The position numbers and the translations under genes were made by a program. The notes under the pieces were generated by a model. The model was not told the origin of the DNA. It was given only the letters and a program-made list of their open reading frames with translations, and searched no databases. From assembly GCF_033547075.1 (NCBI RefSeq), contig NZ_CP137891.1, positions 2,852,001 through 2,916,000 on the forward strand: a DNA stretch of 64,000 nt, written 5' to 3'. Shown here piece after piece: positions 17,788 to 26,307 of this stretch. The stretch's first letter is position 1; the number at the start of each line of letters is the position of its first letter. Origin of the DNA: Flavobacterium ardleyense (GTDB lineage: Bacteria; Bacteroidota; Bacteroidia; Flavobacteriales; Flavobacteriaceae).

Positions 17788-19776
17788 ATGAAATTTAAGG
17801 TAGTTTCTCCATATAAACCTACTGGCGATCAGCCACAAGCAATCGATAAATTAGTCAAAGGAATTGATTCTGGCGAAAAATATCAGACATTGCTTGGGGT
17901 TACAGGATCTGGAAAGACTTTTACAATGGCGAATGTTATTGAAAAAGTAGAAAGACCAACGCTGGTTTTGGCGCATAATAAAACACTTGCAGCACAATTA
18001 TATTCAGAATTCAAACAGTTTTTCCCAGAAAATGCTGTGGAATATTTTGTGTCGTATTACGACTACTATCAGCCAGAAGCATTTATGCCAGTCAGCGGAT
18101 TGTATATTGAAAAGGATCTTTCGATAAACGAGGAATTAGAAAAAATGCGTCTTAGTACAACCTCTTCCTTACTTTCGGGAAGACGTGACATTATCGTTAT
18201 TGCTTCTGTTTCCTGTCTTTATGGTATTGGGAATCCAGTCGAATTTCAGAAAAACGTGGTTTCAATTTCTCGAAATCAGCAAATTTCTAGAACTAAACTT
18301 CTGCATCAACTGGTTCAAAGTTTATATTCAAGAACCGAAGCAGATTTTAATCCAGGTAGTTTCAGAATTAAAGGCGATACGGTCGAAGTTTTTCCGAGTT
18401 ATGGAGACGAACCGTTCCGAATTCACTTTTTTGGAGATGAAATTGAAGAAATCGAAGCTTTTGATGCTAAAACATCTCAAGTTTTAGAAAAATATAAAGA
18501 TCTAAGTATCTATCCAGCAAATATGTTTGTGACGTCTCCAGATGTTCTGCAAGGAGCAATTTGGCAGATTCAACAGGATTTGGTTAAGCAAGTGGATTAT
18601 TTTAATCAAATGGGAAAACACCTTGAAGCGAAAAGACTGGAGGAGAGAACTAATTTCGACTTAGAAATGATTCGCGAGCTCGGATATTGTTCGGGAATTG
18701 AGAACTACTCACGATATCTTGACGGTCGACTTCCAGGAACACGTCCTTTCTGTTTGATAGATTATTTCCCAAAAGACTTCTTGATGGTGGTCGATGAAAG
18801 TCACGTAACCATTTCGCAAGTGCACGCAATGTACGGTGGCGATAGATCTAGAAAGGAAAATCTTGTTGAATATGGTTTTAGACTTCCTGCGGCGATGGAC
18901 AATAGACCGTTGAAATTCGAGGAATTTGAAGGAATGCAAAATCAAGTGGTTTATGTTTCAGCAACTCCTGCAGATTATGAAATGGAGAAATCCGAGGGTG
19001 TTTTTGTAGAACAAGTGATTCGACCAACTGGACTTTTGGATCCAATTATTGAAGTCCGACCAAGTTTGAATCAAATAGATGATTTGCTAGAAGAAATTCA
19101 GCTTAGAGTTGAAAAAGACGAACGAGTATTAGTAACAACATTGACCAAGAGAATGGCCGAAGAACTTGCCAAATATTTGACTAAGGTAAGCGTGAGATGT
19201 CGCTATATTCACTCAGAAGTTGATACTTTGGAGCGTGTAGAAATCATGCAAGATCTTCGAAAAGGTATTTTTGATGTTCTGATTGGAGTGAATTTGCTTC
19301 GTGAAGGATTGGATTTACCCGAAGTTTCGTTAGTGGCAATTTTGGATGCAGACAAAGAAGGTTTCTTGCGTAGTAACAGATCGCTGACCCAAACTGTAGG
19401 TCGTGCAGCGAGAAATATCAACGGGAAAGCGATTATGTATGCCGACAAAATCACAGAAAGTATGCAGACCACCATTGATCAGACTAATTATAGAAGAGAA
19501 AAACAGATTGCTTATAATACCAAACACAATCTGCAACCAATGGCTTTGAAAAAATCTATTGATAGCGTATTGGCTCGAAATTCAGTTTCAACTCAATACT
19601 TTGAAGATAAGGCATACAAAGCTGCAGAGCCAGAAAGCAAGTACCTAACCAAACCTGAGATTGATAAGAAAATAAAGTTCGCACGTAAGGAAATGGAAAA
19701 GTCTGCAAAAGATTTAGATTTTATGCAAGCGGCAAAATGGCGTGACGAAATCAAGATGCTTCAAGCACAAGAATAA
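17788..19776 (+). CDS. uvrB: Excinuclease ABC subunit B
   Basis: 662 residues, full length. Motifs in order: GDQPQAIDKLVKGI, Walker A GVTGSGKTFTMANVI (residues about 39-46), the beta-hairpin region YDYYQPEAFMPVSGLYIEKD, the DEAD-like FLMVVDESHVTI, YVSATPADYEM, helicase motifs V and VI VLIGVNLLREGLDLPEVSLV and QTVGRAARN, and the C-terminal UVR motif ending KWRDEIKML. UvrB is the damage-verifying helicase of nucleotide excision repair, loaded by UvrA and recruiting UvrC. Confidence 0.98.
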   Translation: MKFKVVSPYKPTGDQPQAIDKLVKGIDSGEKYQTLLGVTGSGKTFTMANVIEKVERPTLVLAHNKTLAAQLYSEFKQFFPENAVEYFVSYYDYYQPEAFMPVSGLYIEKDLSINEELEKMRLSTTSSLLSGRRDIIVIASVSCLYGIGNPVEFQKNVVSISRNQQISRTKLLHQLVQSLYSRTEADFNPGSFRIKGDTVEVFPSYGDEPFRIHFFGDEIEEIEAFDAKTSQVLEKYKDLSIYPANMFVTSPDVLQGAIWQIQQDLVKQVDYFNQMGKHLEAKRLEERTNFDLEMIRELGYCSGIENYSRYLDGRLPGTRPFCLIDYFPKDFLMVVDESHVTISQVHAMYGGDRSRKENLVEYGFRLPAAMDNRPLKFEEFEGMQNQVVYVSATPADYEMEKSEGVFVEQVIRPTGLLDPIIEVRPSLNQIDDLLEEIQLRVEKDERVLVTTLTKRMAEELAKYLTKVSVRCRYIHSEVDTLERVEIMQDLRKGIFDVLIGVNLLREGLDLPEVSLVAILDADKEGFLRSNRSLTQTVGRAARNINGKAIMYADKITESMQTTIDQTNYRREKQIAYNTKHNLQPMALKKSIDSVLARNSVSTQYFEDKAYKAAEPESKYLTKPEIDKKIKFARKEMEKSAKDLDFMQAAKWRDEIKMLQAQE

Positions 19777-19827
19777 AATATATTTAGGAATACTGCACGC
19801 TTGTGCAAAACAAGACACGATTAAACT

Positions 19828-19835
19828 TACATTTG
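19828..19835 (+). promoter_or_regulatory. Bacteroidota -7 element of the DUF1456 gene
   Basis: TACATTTG matches TAnnTTTG and lies 19 bases before the start codon. A TTGTG at 19801 is 24 bases upstream, at the long end of the accepted -33 spacing. Confidence 0.5.
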
Positions 19836-19853
19836 TAAAAAATTAAAAACAAT

Positions 19854-20294
19854 ATGACTAATAACGACATTTTCAAAAAACTTCGAGTAGCATTGATGCT
19901 AAGAGATGATCAGATCATTGAAATTATGGAATTGGTAGATTTCAGAATTTCAAAATCTGAGCTTGGTGCTTTCTTTAGAGATGAAAGTCACGAAAATTAT
20001 ATGGAATGCGGCGATCAAGCACTTAGAAATTTCCTTAACGGACTGGTAATTCATTTACGTGGTACCAAGGAAAATCCTAAGAATCCGATGGTGGAAATTA
20101 ATAAAAACCGCGCTGATGCTTCACCTCGTGAGCAGAAAGTGTTTCCGAGAGATGAGGCAGCTAGAAAAAGCGACAAACCTTTCGAAAAACCTAAAAGCGA
20201 CAAACCTTTCAAAAAGAAACCAGCTAAAAAGTCTGAACCTAAAATTCAGGTTGTAGAGAAAGTTCGTTTTAGCAATGGAAAGAAGAAATCGTAA
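19854..20294 (+). CDS. DUF1456 (YehS-like) protein
   Basis: 146 residues. The N-terminal half carries the paired DUF1456 repeats: NDIFKKLRVALMLRDDQIIE with DFRISKSELGAFFR, and ENYMECGDQALRNFLNGLVIHL. The C-terminal half is basic, low in complexity and probably disordered, with PFEKPKSDKPFKKKPAKKS. DUF1456 proteins are small helical proteins of unknown function. The lysine-rich tail could bind nucleic acid. It is followed by a terminator. Confidence 0.88.
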   Translation: MTNNDIFKKLRVALMLRDDQIIEIMELVDFRISKSELGAFFRDESHENYMECGDQALRNFLNGLVIHLRGTKENPKNPMVEINKNRADASPREQKVFPRDEAARKSDKPFEKPKSDKPFKKKPAKKSEPKIQVVEKVRFSNGKKKS

Positions 20295-20332
20295 TTTTCA
20301 AGTAGAATTATCTTGCGATCTTTTATAAACAT

Positions 20333-20364
20333 AAAATCCTAAGCCGTTAAAGCTTGGGATTTTT
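20333..20364 (+). terminator. Terminator of the DUF1456 gene
   Basis: Stem AAAATCCTAAGC / GCTTGGGATTTT (one G-T pair) followed by a T-run. The sequence is nearly the same as the terminator at 20566-20599, about 230 bp away, suggesting local duplication. The rest of 20295-20651 is AT-rich with short AAATC-type simple repeats and no gene. Confidence 0.85.
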
Positions 20365-20565
20365 TTATACATCTATTACTCCATTGTCCTTTCGGCCGTT
20401 TATATTATTGAATACTCTTCCCTATCGTCTGCTCTAAAGCACTCTAACTTCTACTTCAAAAGTCTAAAAATTTAGAGATAGCTAGTTTTAAGAAGACATT
20501 CCTAAATCTAAAATCAAATATCGTAAATCAAAAATCACATATCTAAAATTCAAATCGCTGTAAAT

Positions 20566-20599
20566 AAAAAATCCTAAGCCGTGAAGCTTAGGATTTTTT
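20566..20599 (-). terminator. Terminator of sucC
   Basis: A perfect 14-bp stem AAAAAATCCTAAGC / GCTTAGGATTTTTT with a 6-base loop, beyond the sucC stop codon. The A-run gives the U-tail on the minus strand. It is symmetric and may act in both directions. Confidence 0.88.
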
Positions 20600-20651
20600 C
20601 TATAAATCAAGTATTAGCAATAATTTGAACACTATAACTAATACTTTTATA

Positions 20652-21848
20652 TTATTTACTTAGAGCAGCTTTTACTTGATCTGCAGCTTCTTGGAATTCT
20701 ACTGCAGAAAGAATTGGCATACCTGAGTTGTCAATTAATTCTTTTGCTATCTCAGCGTTTGTCCCTTGAAGACGCACAATGATTGGCACTTTAATAGCAT
20801 CACCCATATTCTTATAAGCATCAACTACACCTTGTGCCACACGGTCACAACGTACAATTCCACCAAAAATATTAATCAAAATCGCTTTTACAGCTGGATC
20901 TTTAAGGATAATTCTAAATGCTAGTTCAACACGTTTTGCATCAGCAGTACCACCAACATCTAGGAAATTAGCTGGCTCAAAACCTGCATATTTAATCAAA
21001 TCCATTGTAGCCATTGCAAGACCTGCACCGTTTACCATACATCCAACAGTACCGTCAAGATCTACGTAATTTAAACCTGCAGCTTTTGCTTCAACTTCAA
21101 TAGGATTTTCCTCACGAATGTCACGGTATTCCGCTAATTTCGGGTGTCTGTATAATGCATTATCATCTAAATTTACTTTAGCATCAACTGCAATAATTTT
21201 ACTGTCAGAAGTTTTTAATACTGGGTTGATTTCAAACATTGAAGCATCAGATCCGATGTAAGCATTGTACAATGATGTAACAAATTTCACCATTTCCTTA
21301 TGAGCACCACCAGAAAGACCTAGATTAAAAGCAATTCTTCTTGCTTGAAAACCTTGAAGACCTACAGTTGGGTCAATTTCTTCTGTAAAGATTAAATGAG
21401 GCGTGTTTTCAGCAACTTCTTCAATATCCATTCCACCTTCAGTAGAATACATAATCATATTGCGTCCTTTAGCTCTATTCAAAAGTACTGACATATAAAA
21501 TTCAGAAGGCTCAGATTCACCAGGATAGTAAACATCCTCAGCAACTAAAATCTTGTGAACTTTTTTACCTTCAGCAGAAGTTTGAGGCGTAACCAATTGC
21601 ATTCCAATAATTTGTTCAGCAATTTCTTCAACTTGTTGTAAATTTTTTGCCAACTTCACACCGCCACCTTTTCCGCGACCACCAGCGTGAACTTGTGCTT
21701 TAATCACATGCCATCCTGTTCCGGTTTCTTCAGTAAGTTTTTTTGCAGCAGCAACTGCTTCTTGAGGGTTGTTTGCAACATAACCACGTTGTATTTGTAC
21801 ACCGTAGCTTGACAGTATTTCTTTACCTTGGTATTCGTGTATATCCAT
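20652..21848 (-). CDS. sucC: Succinate-CoA ligase (ADP-forming) beta subunit
   Basis: 398 residues. ATP-grasp domain: [37 protein letters not shown] (ATP loop near residue 46) and [10 protein letters not shown]. The C-terminal CoA-ligase domain has [48 protein letters not shown] and [14 protein letters not shown]. With SucD it makes ATP from succinyl-CoA in the TCA cycle. sucD is not adjacent, which is common in Bacteroidota. Confidence 0.98.
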   Translation of the reverse strand: MDIHEYQGKEILSSYGVQIQRGYVANNPQEAVAAAKKLTEETGTGWHVIKAQVHAGGRGKGGGVKLAKNLQQVEEIAEQIIGMQLVTPQTSAEGKKVHKILVAEDVYYPGESEPSEFYMSVLLNRAKGRNMIMYSTEGGMDIEEVAENTPHLIFTEEIDPTVGLQGFQARRIAFNLGLSGGAHKEMVKFVTSLYNAYIGSDASMFEINPVLKTSDSKIIAVDAKVNLDDNALYRHPKLAEYRDIREENPIEVEAKAAGLNYVDLDGTVGCMVNGAGLAMATMDLIKYAGFEPANFLDVGGTADAKRVELAFRIILKDPAVKAILINIFGGIVRCDRVAQGVVDAYKNMGDAIKVPIIVRLQGTNAEIAKELIDNSGMPILSAVEFQEAADQVKAALSK

Positions 21849-22030
21849 TTTTGAAGTTTTTGTCTTTTAAAAGTGTCACAAAAATAACTAAAATCTCCAA
21901 AGAAGCGAAATGTATTCGGCTTTTTCTTTTTAATGATATCAACACCTACTTTATAATGGTAAAAACGCAATTTTTATCCTCCATAATCCAGAAAACATCT
22001 TGAAATTTTCATTTCTTCATGCAAATAGAT

Positions 22031-22143
22031 TTTTGGCTTTTGCCGAAAAAATTCTGATAATAGCAGCTTCAGTTTAAAAAAGGCGCTGAAAAGACCTGAG
22101 GTTGTATAGTCCTCGAAAATAGTATTTTGGCTTCCGTCGAAAG
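22031..22143 (+). repeat. CTTTCGCCGAAAG-family repeats, two cores
   Basis: Cores TTTTTGGCTTTTGCCGAAAA (about 22031) and TTTTGGCTTCCGTCGAAAG (about 22125) lie about 95 bp apart, the same spacing as the cluster at 27509-27708. They occupy the 21849-22480 gap between sucC and arsR. An ORF reading through this gap into arsR has no family similarity before the arsR start. Confidence 0.6.
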
Positions 22144-22435
22144 AAATGTGACGATGTCAATTCTTCCGAATCACTTCATAAAAAACTACTTTAGCACTTT
22201 AATCGCTCCTATTTATAGTAAGAATCTCGAGGTGGTCAAAAAAATCAAAAGGACCAGTTATGTGAAATTATATAGTTTCCGATATGCACTAAATGTCTAT
22301 GCTAGTTATAATTTTAGCGCAAGCGAAAAACAGCGTTTCCATTTTAATAAAAAAACAAAAGGACCGCAGCTTATATCGAAATGTATTCTCAGTTTCATCT
22401 CAATAAATACAGTATTTACATCGTCAGATAAAATA

Positions 22436-22457
22436 TTAATCGTAAATTTGCGATTAA
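22436..22457. promoter_or_regulatory. Probable ArsR operator
   Basis: A palindrome TTAATCG-TAAATTTG-CGATTAA with a single mismatched pair in the centre lies 24-45 bases before the arsR start. AT-rich dyads of this kind overlap the promoters controlled by SmtB/ArsR proteins. Confidence 0.65.
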
Positions 22458-22480
22458 GCTTTATTAATCATAACAAGACA

Positions 22481-22792
22481 ATGTATACAGATCGTCAAAA
22501 GGAGATTGCTGCCTTTGCAAAAGTTTTTGGGCACCCAGCTAGAGTCGCAATCTTAGAAGAATTATTTACAATAGACGCATGTTATTGTGGAGATTTAGTT
22601 GATATCATCGGACTTGCTCAATCTACAATTTCTCAGCATCTAAAAGAATTAAAAAATCTAGGGCTAATAAAAGGCACTGTCGAAGGACCAAGTATTTGCT
22701 ACTGTATTGACCATGAAAATTGGTCAAAGATGAAAGCCATAATGCTTGAATTTCTAGATCACAAAGTTGAATTGCAAGATAACTGCTGCTAA
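22481..22792 (+). CDS. arsR: ArsR-family arsenite-responsive repressor
   Basis: 103 residues from the ATG at 22481, chosen because family similarity begins at MYTDRQKEIAAFAKVFGHPA and the operator lies just upstream. The winged helix contains GLAQSTISQHLKELKNLGLI (recognition helix). Cys34 and Cys36 in IDACYCGDLVDII are the likely As(III) ligands, and the protein ends in a Cys-Cys pair. It should repress the arsenic genes that follow, but an IS91-type element now separates it from them by 2.4 kb. Confidence 0.92.
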   Translation: MYTDRQKEIAAFAKVFGHPARVAILEELFTIDACYCGDLVDIIGLAQSTISQHLKELKNLGLIKGTVEGPSICYCIDHENWSKMKAIMLEFLDHKVELQDNCC

Positions 22793-22902
22793 CAGCTAAG
22801 GCTTCGTTGGGCTTGAAAAGCCAACAATGAAGCCTTTGTTGAACGGAACCGGTTGAGATTCCATCCCTATGGAGTTATCGTAAAAGAGTTATGAGGATAT
22901 CG

Positions 22903-22928
22903 AGAGGATTAGTAGTCCTCTTTTTTTA
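22903..22928 (+). terminator. Probable terminator after arsR
   Basis: AGAGGA-TTAGTAG-TCCTCT followed by T7. A separate hairpin AAGGCTTC...GAAGCCTT at about 22798-22838, with GTTGG / CCAAC in its upper stem, lies between it and arsR. That one could be another terminator or an end structure of the IS91-type element. Confidence 0.6.
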
Positions 22929-23001
22929 TGGAGTAAAATAATCGAGAGTTTTGGAGTGTTTCTCTTCACTTTGGTGCATACCTGCCCTTACCCGTACCAA
23001 A

Positions 23002-24132
23002 TTAACTTTGTTGGGCTGCCGTTTTTTGGCCACTGCCAAGATACCAAGCAGGCGGACCTCTCTTGTCAAAAATCAGAATGGTATGCAAGTTTCCCACTTT
23101 ACAACATTGGCATTTTCTGATTGCTACTGCTTTGGTTTCTCTAGCAATTGGTGTAAAGTTCATTTTCTTCTGCAGATCCTGAAGCTTTTGGCGTTTCCAA
23201 TTGCTACTCAAAAAACCATAATGTCTGATCTTTACAAATCGTTTTGGTAGAATATGCATTGCAAAACGTCGGATAAATTCACCGTGAGACAATACCATCT
23301 GTTTCTTAGTTCCATTTTGCCGATAATCCTTGTACTTAAAAGTCACATTCTTGTCATCAATTCCTTGGATTCGGTTGTTGCTAATGGCTATTTTGTGAGT
23401 ATATCTCCCAAGATATTCTACCACAGAATGCGCGCTACCAAAAGGTTTCTTGGCAAATACTACCCAGGGTTTTGCCCATAGATCCTTTTTCACTTTGGTA
23501 TAGCCATCAGGATTTCGAGCCTTTAATGCGTCGCAAAATTTGGCTCGGTACACTTTCGATAATGCCTTTACAGGAAAAAGAAATTTACCGTCATTTCGGA
23601 TGTTAACCCAAGCACCATTTTTATCCACGCCACCGCCCGGAACAATACAATGCAGGTGCGGATGCAAGGATAAATTCTGTCCCCAGGTGTGCAAAACTGC
23701 AATCATACCGGTCTGCAACGTATTTTTTTTGCCAAAGGTTTTTAAAGTCGCCCAAGCCGATTCAAAAAGAATATCGTAAACCAATTTCGGGTGCTGCATT
23801 GCCAAAGAATTAATACTGTCTGGTAATGTAAACACCACGTGAAAATACGGTACTGGCAAAAGTTCACTCATCCGAGCTTGTATCCAATCGTCTCGATTTT
23901 TGCCTTGACACTTCGGACAATGTCGGTTGCGACAGGAGTTGTAACTTATTTTGACTGTTCCACAATCTTCACACGCATCGATATGTCCGCCCAAAGCGGC
24001 GGTTCTGCACCTTCTCACCGCTGAGAGCGTTCGCAACTGCCAGGTATTTAATCCTAAATTTTCTATACCAGCACCTAACTTTTCGAGCACATCGGCAACT
24101 TCACTTCGACTGCGATCAATCTGCACTTCCAT
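23002..24132 (-). CDS. IS91-family transposase
   Basis: 376 residues from the ATG at 24132; a longer frame reaches back to 24225 inside the recombinase gene. The N-terminal zinc-binding domain has CEDCGTVKISYNSCRNRHC followed by PKCQ (two CxxC-type pairs). The HUH-type rolling-circle core has LPVPYFHVVFTLPD and LHPHLHCIVPGGGV (HLH metal site). YLGRYTHKIAISNNRI carries the catalytic tyrosine region, and the tail has RKCQCCKVG. It nicks and transfers single-stranded DNA. It overlaps the recombinase gene by 17 bases. The length is normal, so it may be active. Confidence 0.93.
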   Translation of the reverse strand: MEVQIDRSRSEVADVLEKLGAGIENLGLNTWQLRTLSAVRRCRTAALGGHIDACEDCGTVKISYNSCRNRHCPKCQGKNRDDWIQARMSELLPVPYFHVVFTLPDSINSLAMQHPKLVYDILFESAWATLKTFGKKNTLQTGMIAVLHTWGQNLSLHPHLHCIVPGGGVDKNGAWVNIRNDGKFLFPVKALSKVYRAKFCDALKARNPDGYTKVKKDLWAKPWVVFAKKPFGSAHSVVEYLGRYTHKIAISNNRIQGIDDKNVTFKYKDYRQNGTKKQMVLSHGEFIRRFAMHILPKRFVKIRHYGFLSSNWKRQKLQDLQKKMNFTPIARETKAVAIRKCQCCKVGNLHTILIFDKRGPPAWYLGSGQKTAAQQS

Positions 24133-24967
24133 TGGAACTGCATTTAGCAAATAAAGTATCGAGAGGACTAAAGGCTTTCTGAGTATCGAGCTGCGCAATG
24201 TGCAAATATTCCATCGTCGTCTCAATATTCTCGTGCCCCAAAAGATTCTTTAAACTGATAATATCGAGTCCATCTTCTAGCAAATGTGTAGCAAAAGTGT
24301 GGCGCAGTGTGTGGACACAAACATCTTTGGTAATTCCAGCAACTTTACAAGCTTGCTTGACCGCCCATTGCACACCGCGCTGCGAATAGCGGGAGTCAAA
24401 ATCACCACCGGCACGACCTGCAGGTTGTCCGTTGAACAAATATATCTTTGGTTTTTCAGCTTGGATATAGGATTTTAAACCTCGAATTAAATGGATGGAT
24501 AAGGGAACATATCGATCTTTTTTGCCTTTGCCTTGAACGACTTTGAGTTGCATTCGATCAAAATCAAGATCCTGCAAGCGCAGACTTCGAACTTCCATAC
24601 AGCGCAGTCCACAGCCATACAGCAGTCCAATAAGAACTTTGTGTTTGAGCAGATGACAGCTTTTAAGCAACCGCCACACTTCCTCTTTGCTCAGAACGGT
24701 GGGAAGTTTTTTGTCGTGTTTAATCGATGGTAAATGCAAAAACTCATAAGGTAAACCTTCCGATTTTAGCATAAATCGAAGTCCGTAAACGGTATGCTTA
24801 AAATAGGTTAAGGAAGGCGTTTTGGAACGCTTTTGCAGGATGTATAAGTATTCTTGTACTTGCTCTACATCAAGTTCGGTGGGGATTTTTCCGAAATGCA
24901 ATGCCATAGCGGCAACGTGCTGGGCATAATTTCGATACGTGCTTTCGCTCCTGCCTAAAATTGACAT
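24116..24967 (-). CDS. Tyrosine site-specific recombinase of the IS91-type unit
   Basis: 283 residues from the first in-frame ATG. The SAM-like N-terminal domain (STYRNYAQHVAAMALHFG) precedes a full catalytic domain: GLLYGCGLRCMEVRSLRLQD (Arg I), VQGKGKKDRYVPL (Lys), HTLRHTFATHLLEDG (HxxR), LLGHENIETTMEYLHI (H/W and catalytic Tyr). Coding similarity continues upstream of this ATG (VPGFGELLHRFKRS) with no start codon. An ATG at 25073 is out of frame unless one base is lost from an A8 run (T8 at 25061-25068). So the N-terminus is either frameshifted or made by slippage. The catalytic part is intact. Confidence 0.88.
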   Translation of the reverse strand: MSILGRSESTYRNYAQHVAAMALHFGKIPTELDVEQVQEYLYILQKRSKTPSLTYFKHTVYGLRFMLKSEGLPYEFLHLPSIKHDKKLPTVLSKEEVWRLLKSCHLLKHKVLIGLLYGCGLRCMEVRSLRLQDLDFDRMQLKVVQGKGKKDRYVPLSIHLIRGLKSYIQAEKPKIYLFNGQPAGRAGGDFDSRYSQRGVQWAVKQACKVAGITKDVCVHTLRHTFATHLLEDGLDIISLKNLLGHENIETTMEYLHIAQLDTQKAFSPLDTLFAKCSSNGSAD

Positions 24968-25191
24968 AGACCGTTTGAATCGGTGAAGTAATTCCCCAAA
25001 TCCAGGTACTTCTGCAACTGCTCGATTGATGATTGTTGGTGATCCAACTAACTCATCTTCTTTTTTTTATCATTGTAAATAAATTTTAATTAGTTTTACA
25101 AAGGACTCAAATTTTCCGCAATACACTACCGAAGGTTTAGTTCAACGAAGCTTCGTAAAAAATCATTAAAACCGTAAAAAACAACAACAAT

Positions 25192-25653
25192 ATGAAATTA
25201 TCAGAAGTAAAAAATGTTCTTAAAAAGATAGAAACAGTTGGATTTCAGTTGCCAAATGGCAATTTAGTTCCCAACCATTTTCACGTTACCGAAGTCGGTA
25301 AAATAACAAAAAACTTTATCGATTGCGGTGGGACCGTGCGAAATGAAGAGTTAGTAAATTTTCAACTTTGGAATGCAAATGATTACGATCATAGATTACA
25401 TCCAGAAAAATTATTAAATATTATTGAGCTCTCAGAAAAGATTCTTGGAATTACGGATCTAGATGTCGAAGTAGAGTATCAAGGTGATACAGTCGGAAAG
25501 TACGGCTTAGAGTTTGACGGAACTAATTTTGTGTTAATGGCATTGCAGACTGATTGTTTGGCAAAAGACAATTGTGGCATTCCAACGGAAAAACCAAAAG
25601 TTATTTTGGCCGATCTAAATAATACTTGCACACCAGGCGGTGGTTGCTGCTAA
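25192..25653 (+). CDS. DUF6428-like protein of the arsenic operon
   Basis: 153 residues starting MKLSEVKNVLKKIETVGFQL, with PNHFHVTEVGKITKNFIDCG in the N-terminal half and a C-terminal PGGGCC tail. Proteins of this type are encoded next to arsR and arsenate genes in Bacteroidota. The conserved His/Cys residues (HFHVTEV, IDCGG, TDCLAKDNCG and the terminal Cys pair) suggest thiol or metal binding, but no activity is established. It is the first gene of the operon with the ArsC-like and ACR3 genes, 22 bases before the next start. Confidence 0.7.
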   Translation: MKLSEVKNVLKKIETVGFQLPNGNLVPNHFHVTEVGKITKNFIDCGGTVRNEELVNFQLWNANDYDHRLHPEKLLNIIELSEKILGITDLDVEVEYQGDTVGKYGLEFDGTNFVLMALQTDCLAKDNCGIPTEKPKVILADLNNTCTPGGGCC

Positions 25654-25675
25654 TTAGGAAAATGACATTAGAGCA

Positions 25676-26302
25676 ATGACAGATAAATCTAGGTTATTTC
25701 CGAAAATAGAGAGTGCCATCCGAAACTTAAATACTACAACAATTCCCGAATCACGTAAACAGCAACTAAATCTGCTGCGCGATTTTATTCAAAAAAAAAT
25801 AGACAGAGACCAAACTATTCGACTCAATTTTATCTGTACACATAATTCCAGAAGAAGTCATCTAGCGCAAATTTGGGCACAGACCATAGCCTATTATTTT
25901 GATGTAAAAAAGGTGTTTTGTTACTCGAGCGGTACAGAAGCAACAGCTTTATTTCCAGCAATTGTTGAAACATTAAATACCGTTGGATTTCAAGTTAGTG
26001 CGCTTTCAACTAGTGAGAATCCAATATTAAGTATCAAATATGCGGAGAATTCACATCCTATTATAGGGTTCTCCAAAAAGCTTGATTGTGCCTTTAATCC
26101 AAAATCTGAATTTGCTGCAATTATGACCTGCGATTCTGCTGATCAAGGGTGTCCTTTTGTTTCTGGTGCCGAAACACGCATTGCATTAGCTTACGAAGAT
26201 CCTAAAATTTACGACAATACGTCTCAACAACTTGAAAAGTACCACGAAAGAAGCTTGCAAATCGCAACCGAATTATTTCACGTTTTCTCGACTTTAAAAT
26301 AA
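25676..26302 (+). CDS. ArsC-like low-molecular-weight phosphatase-fold arsenate reductase
   Basis: 208 residues with a 45-residue N-terminal extension ahead of the LMW phosphatase P-loop. The loop [16 protein letters not shown] contains C54-x5-R60 (CTHNSRR). The later block [13 protein letters not shown] (near residue 155) has Asp and Cys residues where thioredoxin-coupled ArsC enzymes keep their relay cysteines. These enzymes reduce arsenate to arsenite for export. It sits between the DUF6428-like gene and the arsenite pump and starts five bases before the pump's region ends the previous frame. Protein-tyrosine-phosphatase activity is the alternative. Confidence 0.82.
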   Translation: MTDKSRLFPKIESAIRNLNTTTIPESRKQQLNLLRDFIQKKIDRDQTIRLNFICTHNSRRSHLAQIWAQTIAYYFDVKKVFCYSSGTEATALFPAIVETLNTVGFQVSALSTSENPILSIKYAENSHPIIGFSKKLDCAFNPKSEFAAIMTCDSADQGCPFVSGAETRIALAYEDPKIYDNTSQQLEKYHERSLQIATELFHVFSTLK

Positions 26303-26307
26303 CAACA

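Larger units (their letters stand above)
23002..25073 (-). mobile_element. IS91-type element with tyrosine recombinase
   Basis: Two overlapping minus-strand genes, a tyrosine recombinase and an IS91-family transposase, form a unit seen repeatedly in Bacteroidota. The stated limits are those of the coding region. IS91 elements make no target duplication, so the exact ends cannot be read from one copy. The element interrupts the arsenic locus and runs against it. Confidence 0.85.

Noticed and set aside
22127..22480. A long N-terminal extension of arsR
   Set aside because: It crosses repeat cores and the operator, and ArsR similarity begins only at the ATG at 22481.
22798..25160. Exact ends of the IS91-type element, e.g. 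the GCTTCGTTG / CAACGAAGC pair at 22801 and 25143
   Set aside because: A 9-base inverse match can be chance. IS91 elements lack target duplications, and a second copy or empty site is needed.
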